Source: an uncultured Ruminococcus sp.
GTDB taxonomy: Bacteria > Bacillota > Clostridia > Lachnospirales > Lachnospiraceae
Reading direction: 5' to 3'
Assembly: GCA_900553885.1 (NCBI GenBank)
Contig: USFD01000134.1
Coordinates: 1 to 6,003 of the forward strand
DNA length: 6,003 bases
This document shows, piece after piece, positions 1 through 6,003 of the stretch (the stretch's first letter is position 1; each line of letters starts with the position of its first letter). A model generated the notes under the pieces. The model saw only the letters and a program-made list of their open reading frames with translations. It made no database searches and had not been told where the DNA came from. The translations under genes and the position numbers were made by a program.

Positions 1-68
1 CCTGCTGCCACCGCGTTTTCTTACGGCACTTTCGGTTCCAAAAGTGCCTACCCGTGAACAGCTACTCT
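1..68. repeat. Second copy of the structured repeat, cut by the left window edge
   Basis: Positions 1-68 align without gaps to 1501-1568, with 62 of 68 bases identical and an exact 42-base block at 15-56. The hairpin 25-32 with 41-48 and the end sequence CGTGAACAGCTAC (53-65) are preserved. Similarity stops just after 68, which matches the element end seen in the other copy. The left part of this copy lies outside the window. The two copies are in direct orientation. Confidence 0.85.
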
Positions 69-490
69 CTCTTTCCCACATCTCCATAAAAATTGCTTTT
101 TCATACTCATGCCATGATGCAGATACCATTTTTCCAGTATCTTTCATATTCACAGCGTCATCCTTCCGTGCGCCTTGTTTGTTTCTTCTTGATAGGAACG
201 GTCCTAATGTTTCATCCAGGTCCCGCCACACTATCTATATACAAACAAAACCCCCGGAATGCTCCTCTTTATTCTACATTATTCCCACTCGATCTCCTCG
301 GCTTTCGCACAAAAAAACTATATTCTGTAACGAAAACTCAAATTTTATAAATTTTCCCTATTATTTCCAGCTCTGCCATCGCCTCTACCTGGTTCTCCAG
401 ATTTCCTCTGTCATATGCCTGATACGGCTTCTGGAACACAATCTTCCAGGACAAATATTCAGTCATACATTTTTGTTTAAACCCCGCCTA
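69..490. other. Intergenic stretch with no convincing gene
   Basis: This 422-bp stretch lies between the rsmG terminator and the left-edge repeat. The plus strand is pyrimidine-rich and its long open frame has the Ser/Leu/Phe/Pro/His-rich look of an antisense shadow. The minus strand has two short open frames: 338-466 (42 aa, ATG start, no good ribosome binding site) and an open stretch from 234 running through the repeat to the window edge. Both have plausible amino-acid composition but I recognise neither. They could be relics of a decayed gene or chance frames. No promoter, tRNA or DnaA box is evident. Confidence 0.5.
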
Positions 491-540
491 TATAAAAAAG
501 AAAGACTGCATACTCTACGTGTTCCATATACAGTCTTTCT
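491..540 (-). terminator. Rho-independent terminator after rsmG
   Basis: Arms 499-508 and 531-540 form a perfect 10-bp stem (minus strand AGAAAGACTG ... CAGTCTTTCT). Three further pairs form after a single mismatch. On the minus strand the stem runs directly into TTTTTATA (498 to 491). It starts about 20 bases beyond the rsmG stop codon and has the right polarity to end the mnmE-mnmG-rsmG transcript. Confidence 0.85.
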
Positions 541-560
541 CTATCCATCTTTTGATTGCT

Positions 561-1328
561 TTATTTCAGCGGCTCCCGCGACGGCGTTCCCGCTTTTCTC
601 GGATACTTCTTTCCCGTCCTATCTGTCTTATGAATCCGGACCAGGTTACGCTCATCCTCATTGGCAAGGTGGAAGGAAATCACATCCTCCAGCTCGCCGC
701 CCAGCTTGCGGATCGCACCTTTTCCCGTCTTCATCTCTTCCTCCAGTTTGCCTGATTTGTACGGTACAAACCAGCCTCCCACCTTGACAAATGGCAGGCA
801 GTATTCCGACAGCGTGGACAGATTTGCCACCGCGCGTGAAACGCAGAAATCAAATGTTTCACGTGAAACATTATCATGTGCCGCATCCTCCGCCCGTCCG
901 TGAACCGCCTGAATTTTTTCCAGTTCCAATGCCTGAATTACCTCGTTCAGAAAGTTGATCCGCTTATTTAAAGAATCGAGAAGCGTGACCTTTAAATTTG
1001 GAAATGCAATCTTTAACGGAATACCCGGAAATCCAGCTCCCGTTCCAACATCGATCAACGTATACTCTTTCTCTGCCAGATCCGGCACCGCTTTCACAAG
1101 TGCCAGACTATCCGAAAAATGTTTGGTCACAACTTCCTTCTGTTCCGTGATCGCTGTCAGATTCACCATCGTATTCCAATGAATCAACAGTTCATAGTAA
1201 TCGTAGAACTGCTTGATCTGGTGTTCATTTAACGCGACGCCCATCTCCTGCGCTTCTTTCTGAAGCTGCTCGGTAAAGTCTGCCGGAGGCAGAACCACAC
1301 CGCTTTCTACTTTATTTTCTTCTGCCAT
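561..1328 (-). CDS. rsmG: 16S rRNA (guanine-N7) methyltransferase RsmG (GidB)
   Basis: S-adenosylmethionine-dependent methyltransferase that makes m7G in the 530 loop of 16S rRNA (G527 in E. coli numbering). Length is 255 aa, longer than the typical 207-240, with about 20 extra residues at the N-terminus and a basic C-terminal tail (KYPRKAGTPSREPLK) of the kind common in Firmicute homologues. The AdoMet-binding motif I is LIDVGTGAGFPGIPLKI at 91-107, with LLDSLNKRINFL at 116-127, VHGRAED at 142-148 and the conserved VSRAVANL at 163-170. The ATG at 1328 has an AAGGA site; the stop is TAA at 561-563. Codons for residues 154-158 (VSRET) contain a perfect parS palindrome. It is the last gene of the visible operon and is followed by a terminator. 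In other bacteria, loss of RsmG gives low-level streptomycin resistance. Confidence 0.97.
   Translation of the reverse strand: MAEENKVESGVVLPPADFTEQLQKEAQEMGVALNEHQIKQFYDYYELLIHWNTMVNLTAITEQKEVVTKHFSDSLALVKAVPDLAEKEYTLIDVGTGAGFPGIPLKIAFPNLKVTLLDSLNKRINFLNEVIQALELEKIQAVHGRAEDAAHDNVSRETFDFCVSRAVANLSTLSEYCLPFVKVGGWFVPYKSGKLEEEMKTGKGAIRKLGGELEDVISFHLANEDERNLVRIHKTDRTGKKYPRKAGTPSREPLK
855..870. promoter_or_regulatory. parS: parS centromere site (ParB/Spo0J binding) inside rsmG
   Basis: TGTTTCACGTGAAACA is an exact match to the bacterial chromosomal parS consensus. The palindrome extends perfectly to 20 bp (853-872). ParB nucleates here and spreads, directing origin segregation and SMC loading. 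The site overlaps rsmG codons for V154-T158, a stretch that appears to lie just before the conserved VSRA motif and may tolerate the sequence constraint. parS sites cluster near oriC, which agrees with the gene order. No parA or parB gene is in the window. Confidence 0.93.
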
Positions 1329-1335
1329 AAATATA

Positions 1336-1340
1336 TCCTT
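1336..1340 (-). promoter_or_regulatory. Shine-Dalgarno site of rsmG
   Basis: AAGGA on the minus strand, seven bases before the ATG at 1328, in an otherwise A/T-rich leader. It supports the chosen rsmG start. No confident promoter was seen in the 100 bases upstream. Confidence 0.7.
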
Positions 1341-1432
1341 TATGATATGTTCTATTTTTTCTCAGGTTCTTATCTATCTTACATTTTGAGTTGCTGCAAT
1401 GCGTTTACCTGTTTCCATGCAGTCTCTGACTC

Positions 1433-1565
1433 GTTACTGTTCACGCATACGTGCCCAGTAACGGAATTTGCCGTGGCTTCGCATTTAAATACGGCAAATT
1501 CCTCCTGCCACCAGGTTTTCTTACGGCACTTTCGGTTCCAAAAGTGCCTACCCGTGTACAGTAAC
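1433..1565. repeat. 133-bp structured repeat element with inverted ends, between mnmG and rsmG
   Basis: The ends 1433-1445 (GTTACTGTTCACG) and 1553-1565 are inverted repeats matching at 12 of 13 positions. Inside are three hairpins: 1432-1439 with 1456-1463 (8 bp, extended by CACG/CGTG at 1442-1445 and 1450-1453); 1463-1474 with 1491-1502 (perfect 12 bp); and 1525-1532 with 1541-1548 (perfect 8 bp around a GGTTCC centre). The right part (1501-1568) is repeated at 1-68 in the same orientation. It looks like a small non-coding mobile or dispersed repeat (MITE- or REP-like), but the family is not one I can name. It lies inside the operon and is probably transcribed with it. No T-tract follows the hairpins in either direction, so it is not an obvious terminator. 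Confidence 0.75.
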
Positions 1566-1588
1566 TCTGAATCCGCTCGTTTCTATAT

Positions 1589-3496
1589 TTACAGTTCTTT
1601 CTTCTCTTCCCCATGTCCCGCATGGCGGCTCTGCTCTAAGTGTACCAGCAGCACCGAAATATCCGCCGGTGACACGCCCGCGATTCGGGATGCCTGACCG
1701 ATATTTGCCGGTTTATAGAGATTTAATTTCTGTACTGCCTCACGGCGCAGGCTTCCGACTGTGGAATAGTCGAAGTTTTCATCCAGCTTCCGGCTCTCCA
1801 TCTTCTTGAACTGTGCAACCTGCTGCAGCTGGCGGCGGATATAGCCGTCATACTTGATGTTGATGTTGATCTGCTCGATCACATCTTCCGGAAGTTCCGG
1901 ACGGTTCGGATCCAGCTCTGCCAGTGCTTCATAGCTTAACTCCGGACGGCGTACCAGCTCTGCCAGCGTTGCCGCGGTCTTGAGCGGGGTGCTTCCGTGG
2001 CGCTCTAAAAATTCCTGCACTTCTTTTCCAGCGCCAATGTTGATCTTCTCCAGACGCTTTGCCTCTTCCTCGATCATTTTTTCTTTCCAGAGGACACGCT
2101 CATACATCGCATCACTGACCAGTCCAATCTCATGCCCGATCGGGGAAAGACGCAGATCCGCGTTGTCCTGACGCAAAAGCAGGCGGTATTCCGCACGCGA
2201 CGTCATCATCCGGTACGGTTCATGGTTTTCTTTGGTAACCAGATCGTCGATCAAGACACCGATATACGCCTGGGAACGGTCGAGGATGATCGGTTCTTTT
2301 CCCAGCACTTCGCGCGCCGCATTGACACCCGCCATAAAGCCCTGTACCGCCGCTTCCTCATAACCGGAGCTTCCGTTAAACTGACCGCCGCTGAACAGCC
2401 CCTGAATCGCCTTAAACTCCAGGGTAGGCTTCAGCTGTCTGGAATTAATGCAGTCATACTCAATGGCATAGGCATTGCGGACAATCTTTACATTCTCCAG
2501 CCCGGGAACTGTCCGGTACATAGCATACTGAACATCCTCCGGAAGAGAACTGGACATTCCCCCCAGATACATTTCATTGGTATACAAACCCTCCGGCTCT
2601 ACAAAGACCTGATGCCGGTTTTTATCCGGAAACTTCACAACCTTATCTTCAATAGACGGACAGTACCGGGGGCCGGTTCCCTCAATCGCACCGGAAAACA
2701 GAGGAGAGCGATCCAGATTGGCACGAATAATCTGGTGAGTTTCCTCATTGGTGTAGGTCAGCCAGCAGGAAACCTGATCCTTTTGAACAGACTCTGGATC
2801 CGTTGAAAACGAAAACGGAACCACCCGCTCATCTCCAAACTGCTCTTCCATTTTTGAAAAATCAATGCTGCGCCGATCCACACGAGCCGGAGTTCCTGTT
2901 TTAAAACGGTACATTTCAATCCCGTTTTTCACTAGGGACTCTGTCAAATAATTGGCAGCCTGAAGGCCATTCGGCCCTGTATACATGCTTACATCGCCAT
3001 AAATGCATCTGGCCTTCAAATAAGTTCCTGTAGCCAGAATCACAGCCTTAGCGTGGTAAACAGCCCCGGAAAAGGTTTTTACCCCCTTAATTTGCCCATC
3101 CTCTGCCACAATTTCTGTAACCTCAGCCTGACGGATTGTCAGGTGATCCGTATTTTCCAGAGTACAGCGCATCTGGCGGGTATATTCCTGCTTGTCCGCC
3201 TGAGCACGGAGAGAATGAACCGCCGGCCCCTTAGACTGGTTTAACATTTTTGACTGAATAAATGTTTTATCAATATTTTTTCCCATTTCACCCCCAAGGG
3301 CATCCAGCTCCCTCACCAGATGTCCCTTTGAGCTTCCGCCAATATTGGGATTGCAGGGCATCAGCGCAATACTGTCTACGCTGACCGTAAACATGATGGT
3401 TTCCAGCCCCAATCTGGCACAGGCCAGAGCCGCCTCACAGCCCGCATGGCCTGCGCCTACCACCACAATATCATAAGTCTCTTCCACATTCGGCAT
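1589..3496 (-). CDS. mnmG: tRNA uridine-5-carboxymethylaminomethyl modification enzyme MnmG (GidA)
   Basis: FAD-dependent partner of MnmE in wobble U34 modification; cytoplasmic. Numbered from the ATG at 3496 (635 aa; E. coli MnmG is about 629). The FAD-binding Rossmann motif GAGHAG is at 14-19. MPCNPNIGG at 46-54 holds conserved C48, and RYCPSIEDK at 277-285 holds the second conserved cysteine, C279. TSRAEYRLLLRQDNADLRL is at 432-450, and the C-terminal helical part with DGYIRRQ starts at about 550. The protein ends in a short charged tail, HGEEKKEL. I prefer the start at 3496 because AGAGG precedes it and the resulting N-terminus (MPNVEETYDIVVVG) has the usual few residues before the Rossmann strand. 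A start at 3517, giving 642 aa, remains possible. The gene is followed by a 260-bp gap holding a structured repeat before rsmG. No key residue is missing. Confidence 0.97.
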   Translation of the reverse strand: MPNVEETYDIVVVGAGHAGCEAALACARLGLETIMFTVSVDSIALMPCNPNIGGSSKGHLVRELDALGGEMGKNIDKTFIQSKMLNQSKGPAVHSLRAQADKQEYTRQMRCTLENTDHLTIRQAEVTEIVAEDGQIKGVKTFSGAVYHAKAVILATGTYLKARCIYGDVSMYTGPNGLQAANYLTESLVKNGIEMYRFKTGTPARVDRRSIDFSKMEEQFGDERVVPFSFSTDPESVQKDQVSCWLTYTNEETHQIIRANLDRSPLFSGAIEGTGPRYCPSIEDKVVKFPDKNRHQVFVEPEGLYTNEMYLGGMSSSLPEDVQYAMYRTVPGLENVKIVRNAYAIEYDCINSRQLKPTLEFKAIQGLFSGGQFNGSSGYEEAAVQGFMAGVNAAREVLGKEPIILDRSQAYIGVLIDDLVTKENHEPYRMMTSRAEYRLLLRQDNADLRLSPIGHEIGLVSDAMYERVLWKEKMIEEEAKRLEKINIGAGKEVQEFLERHGSTPLKTAATLAELVRRPELSYEALAELDPNRPELPEDVIEQININIKYDGYIRRQLQQVAQFKKMESRKLDENFDYSTVGSLRREAVQKLNLYKPANIGQASRIAGVSPADISVLLVHLEQSRHAGHGEEKKEL

Positions 3497-3505
3497 GACC
3501 AACAA

Positions 3506-3510
3506 CCTCT
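3506..3510 (-). promoter_or_regulatory. Ribosome binding site that favours the downstream mnmG start
   Basis: AGAGG on the minus strand ends nine bases before the ATG at 3496. The upstream in-frame ATG at 3517, which follows the mnmE stop without a gap, has only a weak GGGA before it. This supports initiation at 3496 and a product seven residues shorter. Confidence 0.5.
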
Positions 3511-3517
3511 TTTCCAT

Positions 3518-4906
3518 TTATTTTCCCGTGCAGAACCGGCTGAAAATCTCATTCACCAGATCGTCCTCCACCGCTTCTCCGATAATTGTGCCCAGCTTCT
3601 CATAGGCATCCATCAAATCAATGGTGAGAAAATCCTCCGGCATCTGATTTTCTATGCTCTGCTTTACCATTTTCAGACTCTCCAAAGCGCCTGACAGGGC
3701 TGTTTTATGACGCACATTGGTAATCATCACCTCGTCATTAAACTTCAGATCCCCTTCATAAAACATCTCTTTTATTTTATTTTCCAGCTGATCGATCCCT
3801 GTTTCCTCTCTGGCTGACACGGCAACCACATCCAGCCCCGTTTTTTCTGACAGCTCCTTCTCGGAAATCACAGTCTTCAAATCTGTTTTATTCAGAAGAA
3901 CCACTGCTTTTCTGTCCCGGATCAGATTCATAATCAAATCATCATTTTCATCTAAGGGTCTGGAGCCGTCCACCACATAAATAATCAAGTCTGCCTGATC
4001 CGCCATCTGTCTTGCTCTGGATACTCCAATCTGCTCTACAATATCCTCTGTTTCCCGAATTCCTGCCGTATCGATCACATTCAGAGTAATTCCGTGAAGC
4101 CGAATCTGCTCCTCCAGAATGTCGCGGGTTGTTCCGGCAATATCCGTTACAATCGCCCTCTCTTCTCCCACCAGAACATTCATCAGAGAAGATTTCCCCG
4201 CATTGGGTTTTCCGAGAATTACCGTTTTGATCCCTTCTGTGACAATTTTTCCATTGTCAGCAGAGCGAACCATAGATTCCATCTGATCGATCATAGGATT
4301 CAGCTTCTCCATCAGCTCATCCTCATAGCCTTCCAGAGAAATATGCTCCGGATCATCCAGGGCAGATTCAATAAATGCAATCTGATACAGAATATCCTCT
4401 CTCAGCTTCCGGATTTTTCTGGAAAGGGATCCCTTCAGCTGACTGACTGAGCTTTTCATGGCATAGTCATTTTTTGAATGAATCACATCCATCACAGCCT
4501 CTGCCTGTGACAGATCGATCCGTCCGTTTAAAAATGCCCGTTTTGTAAATTCTCCCGGCTCTGCCGGACGGGCTCCATATTTGATTACTGTCTCCAGTAT
4601 TTTTTTCATCACCAGGACACCACCATGGCAGTCAATCTCCACAATGTCTTCCGCTGTGTAACTGTGCGGCCCCCGCATCAGCATCACCAGCACCTCATCC
4701 AGCACTTCTTCCCCATCCTGGATCATTCCATAATAAATATGATGGGACGGTGCTGTATTCAAATCAAAATTATCTTTTCTGCTTATAAAAATCCGGTTCA
4801 CAATAGAAACTGCCTGTTCTCCGCTCACCCGGATGATTCCGATTCCGGAACTGCTCATAGCAGTTGCGATCGCCGCAATGGTATCTGAACTTCTGTCTTT
4901 CAGCAT
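3518..4906 (-). CDS. mnmE: tRNA uridine-5-carboxymethylaminomethyl modification GTPase MnmE
   Basis: Cytoplasmic GTPase that works with MnmG to install the (carboxymethyl)aminomethyl group on C5 of the wobble uridine U34 of certain tRNAs, using a tetrahydrofolate-derived one-carbon unit. The 462-residue length is normal. The N-terminal folate-binding domain covers about 1-120, followed by the conserved RPAEPGEFTKRAF stretch at 113-125 and a helical domain. The inserted G domain shows G1 GKPNAGKS (232-239), G2 GTTRD (258-262), G3 DTAG (279-282), G4 NKTD (339-342) and a G5-like VSA (363-365). The C-terminus is FCTGK, keeping the family's conserved CxGK cysteine (C459). The start ATG at 4906 has a strong GGAGGA site. 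The TAA stop directly abuts an ATG in the mnmG frame, so the two genes are almost certainly cotranscribed, as expected for subunits of one enzyme. Confidence 0.98.
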   Translation of the reverse strand: MLKDRSSDTIAAIATAMSSSGIGIIRVSGEQAVSIVNRIFISRKDNFDLNTAPSHHIYYGMIQDGEEVLDEVLVMLMRGPHSYTAEDIVEIDCHGGVLVMKKILETVIKYGARPAEPGEFTKRAFLNGRIDLSQAEAVMDVIHSKNDYAMKSSVSQLKGSLSRKIRKLREDILYQIAFIESALDDPEHISLEGYEDELMEKLNPMIDQMESMVRSADNGKIVTEGIKTVILGKPNAGKSSLMNVLVGEERAIVTDIAGTTRDILEEQIRLHGITLNVIDTAGIRETEDIVEQIGVSRARQMADQADLIIYVVDGSRPLDENDDLIMNLIRDRKAVVLLNKTDLKTVISEKELSEKTGLDVVAVSAREETGIDQLENKIKEMFYEGDLKFNDEVMITNVRHKTALSGALESLKMVKQSIENQMPEDFLTIDLMDAYEKLGTIIGEAVEDDLVNEIFSRFCTGK

Positions 4907-4910
4907 ATTT

Positions 4911-4916
4911 TCCTCC
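4911..4916 (-). promoter_or_regulatory. Shine-Dalgarno site of mnmE
   Basis: GGAGGA on the minus strand, four bases before the ATG at 4906. It is a near-consensus site and fixes the mnmE start. A 7-bp stem (4922-4928 with 4933-4939, including two G-T wobbles, loop CAAA) lies five bases further upstream. Confidence 0.8.
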
Positions 4917-4958
4917 GACTCGACCAGCTTTGGCCAGTCTATCCATAAACTTTAACGA

Positions 4959-5011
4959 AAAGAAGCAAAAGCGGATGCCAGGTGGTGGTCAAACCACTAC
5001 CAGACACCCGC
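4959..5011 (-). terminator. Probable Rho-independent terminator after jag
   Basis: Arms 4971-4989 and 4993-5011 form a 19-position hairpin with a 3-nt loop. Read on the minus strand, 15 positions are Watson-Crick, two are G-T wobbles and two are mismatches. A T-rich tail follows (TTTTGCTTCTTTTC, complement of 4957-4970). It lies about 70 nt beyond the jag stop and about 50 nt before the mnmE ribosome binding site, so it may end or attenuate the upstream yidC-jag transcript. The T-tract is interrupted by GC and C, so termination may be partial. I could not find a convincing promoter for mnmE after it. Confidence 0.65.
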
Positions 5012-5080
5012 CTGCTATTTCTGTATTGTACTCACACAATTGTCTGACATGCTTTTACCTGTCAGAAATTTCCAACATCT

Positions 5081-6003
5081 TTATGCCTCATTCTGTGCTG
5101 CTGCTTCCTTCTTCTCAGCAACAGCCTCTGATTTCGGTCCTCTGTTTTCGGCGTTTCTGTTTCTTCCGCGATTATCGCGGCGGGAACCGTAACGCTCCTT
5201 TCTTCCGCCTGCTGGGACTTCTTTCTTTAAAGAAATTACAACATGACGGAACGGATCTTCCCCCTCACTCCTGGTCGTAACATATTTGTCATTCTGAAGC
5301 GCAGAGTGGATGATGCGTCTCTCATACGGATTCATCGGCTCTAAGGATACCGGATGCTTGGTCCGTTTTACCTTATAGGAAATGTTCTTTGCCAGAGTCT
5401 CCAGCGTTTCTTTTCTTCTCTCACGGTAATTCTCGGTATCAAGCTTGACTCTTAAGTAACCTTCCGTTTCCTTGTTTACCACAAGGCTTACCAGATACTG
5501 TAAGGAATCCAGAGTCTGACCACGCTTTCCGATAAGGATTCCCATGTCGTCACCTTCCATGGAAACCAGAAGTTCCCTGTCACTGGCATTATAAGCCGTC
5601 TCAATAGAAACCTGCATGCCCATAGCACCAAATACCTGATTCAGGAATTCTTTCGCAGCTTTTTTCACTGCCTCTTCGTTAATCTTGACTGCTTTTTTCG
5701 GAGCTTCTTCCACAGAAAGCTCTTTTGCAGATTCCAAAGCAGTCTTTGCGGCCTCTCGCTTCGGTGCCGGCTTCTCAGAAACAGTTGTTTTCGGAGCCGG
5801 CGCAGCAGTCTTTACAGCTTCCGCCTTCGGTGCAGCAGCAGCCTTTTTCGCAGCTTCTGCTGCAGCGGCCTTTCTGGCCTCTTCGGCTTTCTTCGCTTCT
5901 TCTGCCTTTTTCGCTTCAGCAGCTTTTTTCTCTTCCAGCTTCTTTGCCTCAGCCAGTTCCTTCTCCTCTGCCTCGCTCATCACATGGGCGCGGATGATAC
6001 AGG
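5081..6003 (-). CDS. jag: Jag/KhpB RNA-binding protein, 5' end cut by window edge
   Basis: Single-stranded nucleic-acid-binding protein of the Jag (SpoIIIJ-associated, KhpB) family; cytoplasmic, normally encoded just after yidC. Residues are counted from the GTG at 5983. A long Ala/Lys/Glu linker with KKAEEA-type repeats fills about 3-100. A KH domain follows at about 103-185 with the GxxG loop GKRG at 152-155, then an R3H domain at about 186-254 with the RxxxH motif at R222-H226. An Arg/Gly/Asn-rich basic tail covers about 259-284. The GTG at 5983 and ATG at 5980 have no ribosome binding site, and the frame stays open to the window edge, reading CIIRAHV just upstream. That resembles the last strand of a Jag_N domain, so I infer that the true start lies outside the window. 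The stop is TAA at 5081-5083. Family assignment is secure; the start is not visible. Confidence 0.93.
   Translation of the reverse strand, partial: CIIRAHVMSEAEEKELAEAKKLEEKKAAEAKKAEEAKKAEEARKAAAAEAAKKAAAAPKAEAVKTAAPAPKTTVSEKPAPKREAAKTALESAKELSVEEAPKKAVKINEEAVKKAAKEFLNQVFGAMGMQVSIETAYNASDRELLVSMEGDDMGILIGKRGQTLDSLQYLVSLVVNKETEGYLRVKLDTENYRERRKETLETLAKNISYKVKRTKHPVSLEPMNPYERRIIHSALQNDKYVTTRSEGEDPFRHVVISLKKEVPAGGRKERYGSRRDNRGRNRNAENRGPKSEAVAEKKEAAAQNEA

Noticed and set aside
44..787. 247-codon plus-strand open frame
   Set aside because: It overlaps the 3' end of rsmG antisense and the terminator, is rich in Ser/Leu/Phe/Pro/His and Cys like an antisense shadow, and has no recognisable domain.
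828..843. Possible second parS half-site (CGTGAAAC at 835-842)
   Set aside because: Only the right half matches; the left half does not, and the bases encode the conserved VSRAV motif of RsmG, which explains them.
1441..1623. 60-codon minus-strand frame across the mnmG end and the repeat
   Set aside because: It overlaps the mnmG 3' end in another frame and is mostly repeat-derived sequence; the start has no supporting context.
2132..2806. 224-codon plus-strand frame inside mnmG
   Set aside because: It is entirely antisense to a well-conserved mnmG region; no domain and no ribosome binding site logic.
1589..3517. Mosaic composition within mnmG (more CpG and GC-ending codons in the 3' half)
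   Set aside because: Hand counts of several 60-base blocks varied widely and overlapped between halves; arginine codon use was mixed throughout. Not strong enough to claim recombination.
4907..4970. Promoter for mnmE
   Set aside because: No hexamer pair with acceptable match and 16-18 base spacing was found; candidates matched at about half the positions.
5025..5040. ATTGT...ACAAT inverted repeat after jag as an operator
   Set aside because: Five-base arms in A/T-rich sequence with no nearby promoter; easily chance.
1..6003. CRISPR array, tRNA, rRNA, toxin-antitoxin or defence genes, DnaA boxes
   Set aside because: No spaced repeats, no cloverleaf or rRNA sequence, no matching proteins and no TTATCCACA-like boxes were seen.

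Overview
The window looks like origin-proximal chromosome of a Gram-positive clostridium, most likely a member of the Lachnospiraceae. The evidence is the protein sequences (a Jag with a long Ala/Lys/Glu linker, Firmicute-type MnmE, MnmG and RsmG), the gene order jag-mnmE-mnmG-rsmG that sits beside oriC in many Firmicutes, and a perfect ParB-binding parS palindrome inside rsmG. The genus cannot be settled from the sequence alone.

All four genes are on the minus strand, so the transcription order runs from high to low coordinates. (1) jag/khpB, 5081-6003, is cut by the right edge; the frame stays open to the edge and the last visible residues look like the end of a Jag_N domain. (2) A 174-bp gap at 4907-5080 holds a strong hairpin plus T-rich tail that looks like a terminator after jag. 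(3) mnmE, 3518-4906. (4) mnmG, 1589-3496, with a possible upstream start at 3517. (5) A 260-bp gap at 1329-1588 holds a 133-bp structured repeat with inverted ends. (6) rsmG, 561-1328, with parS at 855-870. (7) An intrinsic terminator at 491-540. (8) A 5' flank with no convincing gene, ending at the left edge in a second copy of the repeat (1-68).

MnmE and MnmG together form the enzyme that modifies U34 of certain tRNAs. RsmG methylates 16S rRNA in the 530 loop region. Jag/KhpB is an RNA-binding protein usually encoded next to yidC. The block is therefore an RNA-modification and RNA-binding cluster that also carries a chromosome-segregation site.

The least ordinary content is the repeat family. 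Two direct copies exactly 1500 bp apart bracket rsmG and parS, and the copy at 1433-1565 can fold in mutually exclusive ways. I see no CRISPR array, tRNA, rRNA, intact insertion sequence or defence system, and no clear sign of a new multi-gene system.
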